DNA from: Leucaena leucocephala
Lineage: Eukaryota > Streptophyta > Magnoliopsida > Fabales > Fabaceae
Assembly: GCA_037074615.1 (NCBI GenBank)
Contig: CM073557.1
Span: forward strand, 8,882,501-8,946,500
Length of the DNA: 64,000 nt
Direction of reading: 5' to 3'
Position numbers and translations under genes: made by a program. Each line of letters opens with the position of its first letter. The first letter of the stretch is position 1. The notes under the pieces are model-generated. The model was not told the DNA's origin. It saw only the letters and a program-made list of their open reading frames with translations, and did not search any database. Of the stretch, positions 35,463 to 49,000 are shown one piece after another.

Positions 35463-37199
35463 CATTACTAGAAAAAAGATCTATAACATCAGTTAAAAGT
35501 GATATTTTATGGCGATTTTTTGATCGGCATTAATTCTATTACCGTTGTAAGTCTATCTTTTAGCTGTGGTTTATAAAAACAACTGCCGTTAAATGTTTAT
35601 GCTTTTAACGGCAATTTATAAAAAAAAATACCGTTAAATGATTCATTTTCATTTTTTTGTTTTAATGTTTCATTTAATTTTTTCTGCAATACCGCCAACA
35701 TTTACCATAATCAAGATAGACTATAGACAAAAAGTATGAAGTAAGCAATGTAAAAATCTAAATGAAATGTTAATAAATAGCAATAAAGAAATTCGAATTC
35801 TTAATCATATATGCAATGAATCAAATATTGTACAATCATATATACACAAGAATGGATGATTGATTTAAGGCATTTTCAGTAGTATGGTTTTTGACAAATC
35901 ATCTGTAATTGAGTGGATTAACTCATATTCATAGCTCATGTTGTTCTCGAACAACTGTAAGTTAGGTAATAGGTAATATTCAAGATGTAAATAAATTGAA
36001 AAAGTTGCTAAATATTGATCATTTTATACCTCATGTAATTTATCTGTGATCCATATCTCAATGATTTTGTGCATATAGCAGATTATATAATATCCGCACT
36101 CAACACTGTCAGGTTGACGACAGTAATAACAAAATAAAAAAACACAAATCACATTAATGACTAACTTTGTACATAATAAATTTATGAAAACTAAAACTTA
36201 ATTATTTAAAAAATACTTGTTTAAGGATAAATCCATGTAGGATTATTACTAAGTGGATGGCCTCTGAAAAGGTTGAAGCCTTGCACAACCCTATCTCCAA
36301 TTGAAAAAAAAAATTATATAACTTACTAAATTTTTATATTAATAAATCTATAAAGAAAAACTCACCTGTTGACGATGGAAATAAGCTTAGGATATGGTCG
36401 TCCAAACAATGAATCGAATCAGTATACCACATTATCTTTAGGGGTAATGACAAGTAGAGTTCCATGCTTACTACAAAATATAAACATCATAGATGAATGT
36501 ATTATAATATGTATATGAGTGCCAAGTATACAAGTATATTTACCCTTTAATGTAAGGTACAAAATATATCTTTCTCTTGATACGGGTCATGATGTCAACT
36601 ATGTACATCATCCTCGAGTTCCTATTGATACCTATATCTTGGACACTTTGCGGACACATGAAGCCATAAGTGTCTCATTTTACTTCATCCAGGCATCTCC
36701 AATGGAAGTGTCTCTTGTTAATAGAGAAAGGAGTCAGTACTACGAGAATGATAAAATATAAAGTATTAAAATAAATTTATAACTTACAATATGGCTGACT
36801 GGATGATAGTTGAATCTAACTCCTCAAAATTCAGGAATTGCACTGGTGAATTTATAAAGCTCCTGTGTGGTCAAAACCCTAGACATAATTGTGAAACTTA
36901 GAGCTTTTTCCAATCCTTCTGCCATAGAGTGAAGAGTTGACATACCTATATATCTCGATGATATGTTATGGGGTTGTCTCCTTTCGTCCTCTTAACCTTT
37001 AACTTCTATTATGCCTTTTTTGGTTCTGGGTCCTTCAATGTTAACTTCTTTGGCACCTTATCTAGCACCAGCTCCAGTGTGACCCCCTTTCTCAATTTGA
37101 TTAGATTTGTTGGCCACACAATAAATTGCCCTGGAGCTTGGTCCAATATGTGGCCTCATCAGTGGGGTAGGGAATCAGTGTAGTACCTAAAACTTAATG

Positions 37200-38309
37200 C
37201 AGTGTACCATGAATTTGAGTCTACCATCAAGAATTATTTTTTTGGTGAACTACTGTGGCACCTAGGTACACAGTAGCATAAGCGATGAAGTTTGTAGTAC
37301 CTTTATGTGTCACAATGTAGAGACCACACTCTTTCCCATCATCCTCATGTGCTTAGGTGTAGGTCAGGATCATATACTTAGGAGACAAACTTCTCCTTAT
37401 GGTGTTGCCCTTCCCACTTGTCACCATAAGAGAACCCTAAAAATCTAAACAAAATTAGTTTCTACAAAATACATATTAAACGTCACTTGAAAAGAAGTAA
37501 ATGAATATTTTTTTATCTCTAAATTTTGGCTAGCTATGGGGAAGCCCATCATCATCATGGCTTGTTGGAGCCTAGCATCCAAAAGCTCATTGACTATGGC
37601 ATCTATCTCATTGCATCCTTTCCAACTCCACTTGATACTGTGCAGCAAGTGTAAAATCCTCATAAAATATAACTATTATTAATTATTTAAACATATTTTG
37701 TATCCAATATAATTTAAAAATAATATTATAAATGAATTTAGTTTATTTCAAGAGAGTTAACCATAGTAGAAAATAGTTCAACTAAAATTTAAATGTACTC
37801 TACTATGATTATAAAAAAACTTTTCTTAAAATATAAATAAGGTAACATGGATATATAAGTATGCAAAATAAAACATATTGTGTAAATGATCGGATAGGCC
37901 AAAATCCAAAGAACATGTGATCAGACCATGGGTTCATTCTCCCTCGATAAACAAGTGGGGTGTTCCAGCCCCTCGATAAGTAGGTGGGACATGTCCCTCG
38001 ATAAACTGTAGGATAAAAGCCATCTATCCAGCTCCAATGGAGACTATACCAAATGGTAGAAATATAACTTAATCATCACACATTCTCAATGCATAATTCT
38101 CAAAATAATCATATTAATCAAAATCTCAATAGCTTGATAAATATCATAAAAAGGTTTTTTCTTAAGATAATTTTCTTCAAATTCTAATATCCATATATAA
38201 CAAGTTTATAATTTCAACTCAAACTTTCTAAATTAAATTTTAAATCCCACAAGATTATTTTCAACAAAATAATCAAACAAGTTTTCTGAATATAATTATA
38301 TCAATATCA

Positions 38310-38347
<38 letters not shown>

Positions 38348-39822
38348 AATCACTCACAAACATCATATTATTACACACAACGAGTAGAAAGTGATTACCG
38401 TCTTTGGGTATTGGAAAGGGAATGAGAGAAATGACTAAAAAGAGAAGAGCCACGCTCAATAATCAAATGTGAGGAATAACTGAAGGTCTTAATTCTATTT
38501 ATAAAGTCATAATAATAATTTAAATTCGAATCCATATCTAAATTTGAACTCAAATCTTAATAATTCTCTAACTAATAATAATAATCAAATCATAAAATCC
38601 TAAGTTAAGAAAATTCAGATATAATATTTTATTAAAAATAATAAAAATACTAAACCATAATAATTTAATTAGATAATATTTTTAGTTTATTAATAAATAA
38701 TATTTTTAATTTTAATTAAATATGAGGATAAAAATTGGGATGTTATAGTAAGTTTATCTCGAACATTTTACAACTCATCTTTGGACATAATGTCTATAAA
38801 GGGTGCGCTTCTTCGAGAGACTGAGCCAAAAACCTCTTTGCGTATCACCCCTTTGGGGCTCCTCTCACTTGACTTAGGTGGTTAGGGGTCCCAATAGCTA
38901 TCTCCAAGATATCTATTCCTTTTTCAGAAATAAAACATCCTTGGAATTCCTGTTACTCCACTGCGTCCTATAACATATACAAGTAACTAAGTTAAAATAA
39001 CTAAAGAGCAAGTAATAACGTATAAATTCTTATTATTTAAATTAATTATTTACAATTCTCTCGACAACTGTAGCAATATTTGGAGTGATGTATTGTTCCT
39101 TCTTCACCCTCGTAGCCTTCCATTTTTGTTTGCAAGATGGTTGTTGGATGGATGAAGAAGGCATTAGGGTTTAATGTAGTAACTTGTTGCGCAACCTACA
39201 ATTGCTCTTGCATCATTTCTACTCAAGGCACTGTACCCTCCTCGAGACATATAATGGTAGTACATGTTTTTGTTGGCTATTTCTTGATTCCTTATAAATA
39301 GCCTATAAAAATAAAATAAAGTTAGATTAGTTAATTAAAATGCACATTCATTACTAACTAAGTTAACTAAAATATAAGTTTGCAGGACACATCAAACCTT
39401 ATAATTAGTATCTTCCCACTGTTGACAAAATAATGTCCACACTTCATCACTAACATTTGGGTTTGTGTCCTTTAGATTGCTACCCTATCTTATAACCTCA
39501 GAAGTAATCCTTTGCATGGTTCGCCTTAAAGTTCCTCCACCATTCATCTTATTGTTTTAAGATGCAATGCTTCGTACTTGAAGTGGCAGGAATATTAAAA
39601 GTTTGTTATGTTAAAATACAAAAAATAAATAAGATGAAGCTGTCACTAAATAAATGATGGCTGATTTTTATCATTTTCCTTCATGTCAAGATCAAACTCC
39701 ACTGGCAACTTTATTAGATGTGTCCCCTCATCTATCTTAAAAACCCATTTTATACGGGTTTGGCCTTTTTCTCTCTTATTCCCTTACTGACCAGAACCTA
39801 AAACTAAACATGAACTATCCAT
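37200..39822 (-). pseudogene. CACTA-1 Transposase_24-type protein gene, broken
   Basis: Segments in order on the minus strand match the second CACTA relic's gene at 59257-60880. IKWVFKIDEGTH near 39740 matches MKWVAKIDEGTQ; NPNVSDEVWTLFCQQW near 39450 matches YPNVSDEPLTLVRQW; a block near 38760-38960 follows; and after the nested LTR, LLDARLQQAMMMMG at 37560-37600 matches DARLNQAMMIM. Stops and frameshifts are frequent. Plant proteins of this class accompany TNP2 in CACTA elements; their role is inferred to be accessory DNA binding. The initiating Met (39822) is inferred from position. Confidence 0.65.
37650..38747 (-). mobile_element. Solo LTR nested in CACTA-1 (1098 bp)
   Basis: On the minus strand it starts TATAACATCCC (TG lost to TA) and ends GGATTTTACA. 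The target copies GCAAG (37645-37649) and GTAAG (38748-38752) differ at one base. Its removal rejoins the CACTA reading region. It contains three CCCTCGATAAA-type words near 37940-38010 and a TA run at 38310-38345. Two related LTR fragments lie at 52362-53495 and 55358-56026. Confidence 0.75.
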
Positions 39823-41169
39823 GCTCTATTCAAAAAATAATAAATAAAAATAAGAATAAGAATATAATACTACTAACCAGCAATAGAAAATACTATTTGC
39901 TACTGAAAAATGAGTTAAGAGCAGAAGAAGGCTATTTATTTATAACAAACAAGGACCTAAAAAATTACGTGTAAATTGATCATCAGGATACACAAATTGA
40001 TCATTACCTAATATACATGTGCATTATTATTACTTTCTTGCATTTTCACTTTGTGAAAGAGATATAAACAACTATATAATAAGTCAAAGTTGGATCACTC
40101 AGATACTAGTTGAGGAATCTTAACTTTTTATTTTAAAAAAAACAAGGAGCTTTTGCCACCACATTCTTCTAAACAGTATATTCTAGAATTACAAAACCCT
40201 TAGACGGCTCTAATACCTCAAAACAACCCAAAGGATTCTTCTTCTTCTTCTTCTTCTACATTTGTCTCAATAGATACAGCTATGTAACTCAATTCTTAAA
40301 GCCCAAAAAAGTCACTCACAAGAACTAACATACTTGCACAACCAAAAACCCTCACAAAATTCTTAACTTAGTACTACTAATATTAACATTAATGATGAAG
40401 AAGTTAAATGGTGACTTACAACTTTGAAATGAGAACAATGACAGAGGAAGTTAATAACGACGGAGATAGTGAACTACTATGGAGTGCACAAAAAAAGACG
40501 AAAATAACATAAAATACCTTTTGTCCAAGTCTGTGGTAGTGGGATAGAAAATGAAACCAAAATCAGTTGTATGAGAAGTAAATGTGAAACTTACTGAAAC
40601 TTACTAGGGATTAGGTTTTTAAATTTTTTGTGGGCTTTTCACGGTTGTTTTAATAAAAAAATTCCATTAAAGATACTTTTAACGGCAATGTTTCATAAAA
40701 CTGTCATTAAAAGTCTAATATTTATCACTCCAATTAAGTTCTATGAAAGACTTTATATAGCGTTTTATTAAAACTGCAGTTAAACTAGTTAGAAAATATT
40801 CTAACTACTTTAACGATTCTTTAGAAAATATTCTGAATAAATATTCTTTACATTTTAAAAGTTTTATCATCACATCCCATCAACCAGCTCCAAAACGGAT
40901 AAAAATAAAGGAGATGAAAGAAAGGTGAAGCCTTACAATCAAATGAAGCAAAGTTGTCATCTCAGTTTTGTGAGTCATCTACAGGGTGGTGGAAATGCCG
41001 CTGGTTATGTTGGTTGCAAAGATTAGAACAGAGACTATCAAACGGCGGTTTTATGAAAAACCACCATTTAAAATTTTTAAAATACGGATTTATTTATGAA
41101 TATGCTAAAGCCTTTTTTTTACGACTTTTTTCTTTTTAATCGCCATGATAAGTGTTTTTTCTAAAAGTG

Positions 41170-43025
41170 TTTTGAGCATGAGAAATGGCTCATAATCCAA
41201 CTCAACTAAACTTTTTCCTTCCTCCAAAATTGATAAATGATTTATTTTATCATTTATAAATTGTAAATTTGATATTTAAATTATAATTTATTCTTAAAAT
41301 AACAAGGAAAAACTAAATCAAATTTAAAATTTACTCACTATTAAAAACATAAAAATACATAATAGATAGTACACCAAATTTAAAATAAATATAGTAATTC
41401 TTTAAAGGTTAACCTTTCTTAATATTTCGTAAAAATATTCTTAATATTTCGTAAAAATATTAAATTGTCATATAAAAAAAAGAAAAATTAATTCCTTAGT
41501 CATTATTTTATTATTTTTTAAAAAATTTATTTTATATTTTATGACAATTTATATATGACTTAATCAACATTTACATAAGTTTTAATAGGGATTAGTGACT
41601 ATAATTAATGAAATTATAAAGACTCAAAACATGAAGTAATGTAAATACCTAATGAAAAATTAGAAAAAACTATAAGAAATTACGGATTAATTTTTCTATA
41701 TAAAATTGTACCACTTCCAACTTAGATTGTTGCATACACCCTCCACACCGTGTGTATTGTACGAGGTCTGTACTAATTTTTTCCAAAGGTACACAACATA
41801 TCTTCAATATTATTTTAAATCTAATTTACACTTTATAAATTAGATAATGTATTTAGTTATATTTAGTTTAAGTGCTAGAAATCTATCATTAAATGTACTT
41901 GAACAAAAATAGTACTAAAATGAAATGACCTTTTACGAAGTCGTGCGTTGCATATATAATATAATTATATTTTTGTTTTTCTAAACAATCTTATTTAATG
42001 TCTTGACTCCGATAATTTTTCTAATAAAAATTTAAATATTGATTCACTATATTATGAAGAACTAACCCTTTTCATTAGACTTAGACCCAACTCTCATTAG
42101 TAATTATTTAATATTACTACTCTTTACATGTGTTATTTTTTAAGTACATGTTGAAATAATCTGTTTTTAAACATTTCAACGTGAAAATACAATTCCACCT
42201 CCCCTAGGAGATCTAAGTTGAGTTTCAATGCTCATCAGTAACACCAAATCTGGGTTATGATTAAAATTGTAGTTACATTTAATTTTAATTTATTATTTTT
42301 ATATTTTTATTCTAATATATATAATTTAGAACAAACAAATCCAACTATTGCTTTGTCAAAAAAGTAATTATAAAAAAATTGTAAATTGAAAATTTTAAAT
42401 CTAGACCATTTAAATTATATTTGGACAGTCTATATCCCATTACAATGATGAGCACTGAAATTCACCCCTTAGGTCCGTCTCAAGTCCGACGCCTAAGGCC
42501 GAATAAATAGAAGTCTTGAAAGTTTAAGGAGAGCTTCAATGGAATTAGTGTATCCCATTCTGGCAAAGCAAATAACATCGAAGTCCTTTAGCAAAACCTA
42601 CACACAGACTCAAATATTAATTGACTTCAGCAGTTGATTCTTACTAGTTTTGGTGATTCAGTTTTCCATTTATCAATGACTATCCCAACTAAGAAAACCA
42701 TGCTTGAAGTACTTTTAACATATATTTAAATTAACAGGTAATGAAGATGGAGACAGCTCAAGTATCAAGGCAGTTTTTTATACATCAATGTGTGCTCATG
42801 TATCCCATTCTTTCCCTCAACCCTTTGTCCTTCAGTATGAATTTGTATCTCCATTGACAACAGAAAGCAAATCCCTACTTCTCCCAAAAGAAATACAAGA
42901 AAGGAAATTCCGTAAAATGTAAAAGTAGTGAAGGGATTGAATTATTCCTACGATTACCGGTCACGGTGATCTCATTTGGAAACTTAATTGCCTGTCCAAT
43001 AAGAGCAGGCTAATGTAAAATTTTG
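41170..43025. mobile_element. Intergenic AT-rich DNA with a MITE at about 42196-42474
   Basis: The inverted ends pair GAGTTTCAATGCTCATCAG (about 42220) with CAATGATGAGCACTGAAATT (about 42442). The element is about 280 bp and noncoding. A 20-bp tandem duplication (CTTAATATTTCGTAAAAATA) lies at 41416-41460. No gene was recognised elsewhere in the stretch. Confidence 0.45.
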
Positions 43026-46000
43026 TCAAATCGAGATGCCATAGTTGCTAATTTTTGAGACCTCCTTGGTCAAGGTATTCCTTTCTTTCTTTGCCTCGGA
43101 AGCAAGCTTGGAAACCTGCCAGCAAAGGGGGCAAGTTAGCATTTGCTGGCTGAATAGATGGAAAATCGTAAAGGACATTGTAGAAAGTGTTTACATTTAT
43201 TGAGTTGATAAATGGCTATTAACATAACAGCACCCAAGCAGTTTAGATGTATTGTAAAAACCTTATCTACAGTTACCAACTCTGTGCAGAGAAGTTTGAA
43301 ACCAAATAGATCTTGTAAATGTGAAACATTTTGGTCAAACTATAGTTTCAGTTCTTGTAATTTCATCTAAATTTTAACTTAGTCTCTGCCATTCGTTTTC
43401 ATGTACTTTTGGGCAAAAAATTTCAAAGCATTTTGAAGAAAGACCCCGCCCTCCTAAGACCGTCAAAATGCCACCAATTTCCAATACGGAAAATGAGTTC
43501 GATGAGGCATGTTGTGCCAAGTAGTCTTTGTATAAGTGGATAACAAGTTTTGACAAATCAGACACAACTCTACACATCAAATAATTAATCTTCCCAAATT
43601 AACAAAACTTCTTTCTTTATTTTGTTTTCTTTTTGCGAAACTAACAATTTATTTTTTGACAAGGCCACCAATTAACTCTATAACTTCTGATTTGTGCACT
43701 ATGTGAATTGCATACAGCCAGCAAAAAATTTACCTGTGACCGGAAATGAGATGCTTCACTTTTGGGAAGTTCTCCAAGGATATCTTTTAAGCCTAGTGAA
43801 GCCAAAAAAAAAAACGTCAAGGAGAGGAGAGTGCACAATCAACAGCAAAGTTTATTGGCACAACAGTTCCTTATCAAGGCCAATACCATATTTTGCATAC
43901 CTCCTGCCTTTCTTTCAATTTTATATGCTGATTGAATCACACTCCGGACTTGTTTCCCAGCTTGTCTGCAACAAAATCACAAATGTGAATAAATAACATA
44001 TAAATGACTTACAAAGTAAATTTTACAGCTTTACATCCTTAAGTTGCAAACCTCAGCTTTGTTCTTCCACGTAAGAATTGCTCTTCTGCATGTAATGCGC
44101 TCTTCTGAAAACAATGACAAATACCATAAGTAGCTGACCTTGTTTACTGTTTACTTGGAATAGACTTTAATAAAGTGCAGGTGCTACCATTACTTTCTAA
44201 AATGTTGACATTGCTCCATAATAATTTATCCCAAGGGTAAGTTAAAACCCTCACCCCCAAACCTTATTTCTCTGAGAGATGATTTAAGTTCAGAATAAAG
44301 CATCATTCTTTCATGGTAAACAGGAGATGGTGTTATTAAGTCATTTCCAAAATGAGGGAGGGATGCTAACCAGGACACAGTATATAACTCCCTTCTCAAA
44401 CAGTTAATATAAACAAGATTGAGCACTAGATGCTTATGCATCCAGGCAATACTTTGTGAGAGAAACTGATACTGGAGTTCTCTATGCACTATCAGTAACT
44501 AAAGTTGCCAGTGCATCACATGGTATTCATATTGTCACAATTAGTTCCAGCATTGGACATGAGAATTATCAATTTAACATAAATTGAGAATACTACATAA
44601 TGACAATGGAACTTTCTGTGCAAAAGAAAAATAATCCTGAAGAAGTATTGATGCTTTCATTAGATAGCAGTCTCCTGATGATTGTCAGCATGGTCCTTAC
44701 CCTTTATGTATTTTAACTTTTTGATGCCTCACGTTATTTTAGAATGTTAGAAATAAATTTCTTCCAACAGCAAGACTCGTTTCTTAGTAAGTGTCCATTT
44801 TAACTAACGGGATTTTAACAGAGTGACTCCTCAGAATGAAGTTAGATTCTTCCCTAAGACTTACAGGAGATATCCAAGAAGAGCAAGTAACATAGAAAAG
44901 GCCAGAACATGTGATAACAAGAAATACACTATGGTCCATACCAGAGAGGCGAAAAGGAGAGTACTTAGTTGAGGTTGGCAGTTGTTAGTAGATCTTTTGT
45001 TAAGGACTCAGTTCATATGGATAGGGAAAGACAAATTTGTCTTTTGAAGAATACTCAACCACGGAGAGTTATTGTTTTTTGGTTATGACTTTCATTGTAT
45101 TTTCTGGGTACAAGAGAGGCCTAGATTTTGGCTTAGATCAGCCACTGGTTCACGATAAAGCAAATCCTTTTGAGATCAGCCACTGGTTCTGACTTTCATT
45201 GCATTTTTTATGCCTCACATTATTTTAGAAGGTTAGAAATAAATTTCTTCCAACAGCAAGACTCGTTTCTTAATTAAGTGTCCATTTTAACTAACGGGAT
45301 TTTGACAGAGTGATTCCTCAGAATGAAGTTAGATTCTTCCCTAAGACTTACAGGAGATATTCAAGAAGAGCAAGTAACATAGTAAAGGCCAGAACATGTG
45401 CTGACAAGAAATACACTATGGTTCATACCAGAGAGGCGAAAACGAGAGTACTTAGTTGAGGTTGGCAGTTGTTAGTAGATTTTTTGTGAAGGACTCAATT
45501 CATATGGATAGGGAAAGATAGATCTGTCTTTTGAAGAATACTCAACAATGGAAAGTACTTGTTCTTTGGTTCTGACTTTCACCTTTTTTTATGGGTACAA
45601 GAGAGGCGAAGATTTTGGCTGAGATCAGCAACTGGCTCACGATAAAGCAAATTCTTTTGAGATTAATATTATAACCCAATTTCCCAATTGGATTGCCTAT
45701 TTTCTCTACTGTTATTGTGTTAAAGGTAAGTAGCTGAGGTTAGAAAACGTGCCTAGTTCCTAACAGATTTTAAGGCTCCAACAGTATTATTCTATCAGAA
45801 TTTAATAAATGTTGATTTTATCTTCAATTCCTTCATGTTATTTATTGTAAATATTGTCTAAGATAGGATTAGTGACTAGGTTCTCAGTGTATAGCATTTA
45901 GTGCCTTTATTTTTCTCCAATGCACTCTGTGTTTATACTCTCTAGCCTTGCAATGCGATCAGTCAAGGAAATTGATTCAAAATCATTCAGTTCAAGTCTA

Positions 46001-49000
46001 CATATTCTATTTCCAATATCTTAGATCGCTGAATATTTTAGTTCAGAGCTTTTCACCTTACACCTATAAAGTCTAAATTAATACATTAAATAAATGGAAC
46101 ATAACTATTGCACTTACAAGAGCTTAAATGGAACTTGAAATTTTACCTCCAACCTTTCACTTTCAGCCTTTAAAGATTCAACCAATTGCCGCAGCTCTAT
46201 CACTTGCGTATTAGCTCTGTTAATCAAGGCCTACACCCAGAAACAAATGTATCATTAACAATCCAGGTAATTATCATGCAGTGTCTTTTGCACTTCCAAC
46301 ATAGTCCAAGATTTATCAAACCTTCCATGAATGACAATCAAATTATTAAGCATTCATATGCAGAGAAAGTGACAATTTGTCCAATATTTGATTGTAAATA
46401 ATCCCAAAATATGTATAAAAAATACATCAGAAATCATTATGTAAGAAAATAAGGAAAAATTGAATGCTTGAGCCAAGAACATTCTAGACAAGAAAATCAA
46501 AATTTTAAGTCTTGCCATACGAGGATCAATCATGATGTTCCAAATACTTGGTAGTGAAATGATTTTACATCAAGTGATTGAGATGGAGTAAATTGTAGCA
46601 GTAATTAAGGGCAAAAAGGCATGGAAAGGCCAATTAAGTTTAAAGGCATTCATTTGCAGTTGTCTATAATTAATGATTGTAAATAGTCAGGAAGATTATT
46701 CTGCAATAGTCATCAATACATTCCTTGTTTCCTCACTATAAATAAGTTCATGCAGAATTTTCCTAGCTCTATAATAGAAACCTCAAAACTCTCTAGCCTA
46801 GCCCCTCTTCTATGAGGTTGGCTACTGTTTGTGCTGTTTGGTGCATTTTTCATGCTATTGAACCTCTAGCACGTTTGGTAGGATGGAAGAATTTTTTTAT
46901 AGATATAGAAGTGGAAGTGGATATAAAAGTGGAAATGGGCTTTAAAAGCTTATTTGGTACGATGGAAATAAGTATGGAATTGATGCATATTTTTTTATAA
47001 CTTGGGGTAAAATGGTTTAAAATATTTTTTTATAACTTAGGAAGGTTTAAAGTTGTTCAGGAATTTTATAACTGAGGTAAAATAGTCCAAAAATTTCTCC
47101 ATCATCTCAATTCCCAACTTTTCTGATGGAACTGAAATGGCAAAAAATGTTGGAAGTGGAAGTGACTTCCATCGTACCAAACGAAGGAAGTTGAAGATTT
47201 CACTTCTACTCCCACTTCCCACCTACCAAACATGGCACTAGTGTTCATGGGAAATTTTATTTAACTCTTAAACCTTTCTATATTATAAATCCTTATGTCT
47301 GACCTTGTTGCAGCCTCTTCAAACCCCAATGTGGATGCTTTGGCCCCCAAAGTGGGTACTTTTCTCACCCCCTTTTTTGGAATTCCCACAATTGTGCTTG
47401 TGGAGCTCTAGTTCCTTGGGCAAGGCTGTGAGGATCACTTGATGACAAAAGTGGAAGATGTGCCAGATATGAACGGCCAACTTGGAAGAAAATAGTCCAC
47501 CGATTATTTGCTCAATGGATTGTAAATTGTCGCACCACTTGTACAATTATAAAATCCTGTCACACCTTTTGACAAAAAGCTAAATCCATGTTGACTACCA
47601 AGTCCCCATCAGTTACTATGTTTAATTTGAAGCAGCTCGACATAATTGACACAAGCACTATTGTAGGGAGATTGGATTGGTGAGACTGGAGTTCATTGAA
47701 TTGATGCCTATAACCATAGATACTAAGGAATAGGAGCAGCAAGGCAGCTTCTTTATGGTGCTCATCCTTGCATCCTTTAAAGTAGATCTCTCCTCCTTTC
47801 ACAACCAAATTCTCTTACTAGGTGTTCCATCATTGGGTAATGTTTATTGCAAAAGTTGACTATCCAGCCCACTGAAGTGACACTACTTGAAGCCACTATT
47901 CTTTCTTTACTGCATATTAAATGCAACAAGAATCATGGCCGCTAGGGGGCCTTCTAATGGAAGGCATAAACATCGCCATCACCCACCTACAGCAATAAGC
48001 TAAGTAATACTCACAACAAGCATTACTCCTTATATAGCCACCCCTAGACAGCCAATGCAGTCTCGAGTAAGAATGCTGATACACCCTAGGGCGATAATTC
48101 CTCCTTGATCACCTTATCAGGAGCTAAGTACAAATCTTTTTTGCGTTACTAAAAAATAGCAACCAAGTCTCATCCTAATGCCTTCATCACACAAAGTGGT
48201 AATCCCATAGCTTGTCTCTCTCAGTCTTCATTTCTTGAACCTTGAATCCTTGACTCTAGTGCCTCTAGTCATACATCTGGTATACTACATCATCTTTCAC
48301 ATCTTGATGCTTCTTACCTTCCTACTATTGTTCTTGCTAATAGTTCTAAGATGGTTGCCATTAAGTTGCCAAAGGTATTGGTCATGCATTACATCTTTTC
48401 TCACCTTATAGGCTTTTACTTCTATTATATGCTTTCCTGGTTTCCTTTTTAACTTTGTTTCTATTAGTAAACTCAAACCTTCAACTGAACTCTAACTTTT
48501 CAAGATTCATCTATTATTATTAAAAATTGGCATTCATGGAAGATGATGGGTATCAAGAGTTAATATCATGGATTTTCCCTTCTTCATATTCTCCAAAGGT
48601 ATTGCATTCCTATTTTGCTAATCCCAGTCTCAATAAATCTAGCACAGTGCCTAGTCTTCTTTTCTTAATTGGATTGCAAAGGTGAGCATCTTTAACATCA
48701 CTGGTGAAGATTATATACATGCCACCAATAAAGAAAACAAATCTTCAAATACAACATGAGGACGCAGTGGTGATAATTAAATGGAAAAGGTAATCAGAAA
48801 TTAAGAATTGGAAATATTTGGGAACAGTTTAAAGTCAAGAACAAATTTCTAATTTCCAACAAACTGATAAGATGATGGACATTTATATTTATTTAGACAA
48901 GGGACTTTAAGGAAGAGGATAGATGGAAGAAGAATTACAAGGGTTCCCAAGTCTAGGTGCCCAAAGGAGACAAAAAAAGGACATTGCAAGTAATTGGTCA

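Larger units (their letters stand above)
35463..41169 (-). mobile_element. CACTA (En/Spm) transposon 1, non-autonomous, 5.7 kb
   Basis: The left end CATTACTAGAAAAAAG and the complement of the right end, CACTTTTAGAAAAAACAC, are decayed versions of the CACTA terminal repeat. A 3-bp target duplication TTT flanks both sides. Subterminal repeats with TTTAACGGC/GCCGTTAAA occur at 35500-35640, 40620-40800 and near 41040. Inside, on the minus strand, lies a decayed Transposase_24-type gene, while a TNP2 transposase is not found. A solo LTR (37650-38747) is nested in it. Confidence 0.75.

Noticed and set aside
36519..37183. Open frames of 71-80 codons on the plus strand inside CACTA-1
   Set aside because: The element's recognisable gene runs on the minus strand, and these frames have no motif.
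38310..38345. TA dinucleotide run, also at 24840-24870 and 62311-62337
   Set aside because: Ordinary microsatellites; no further structure.
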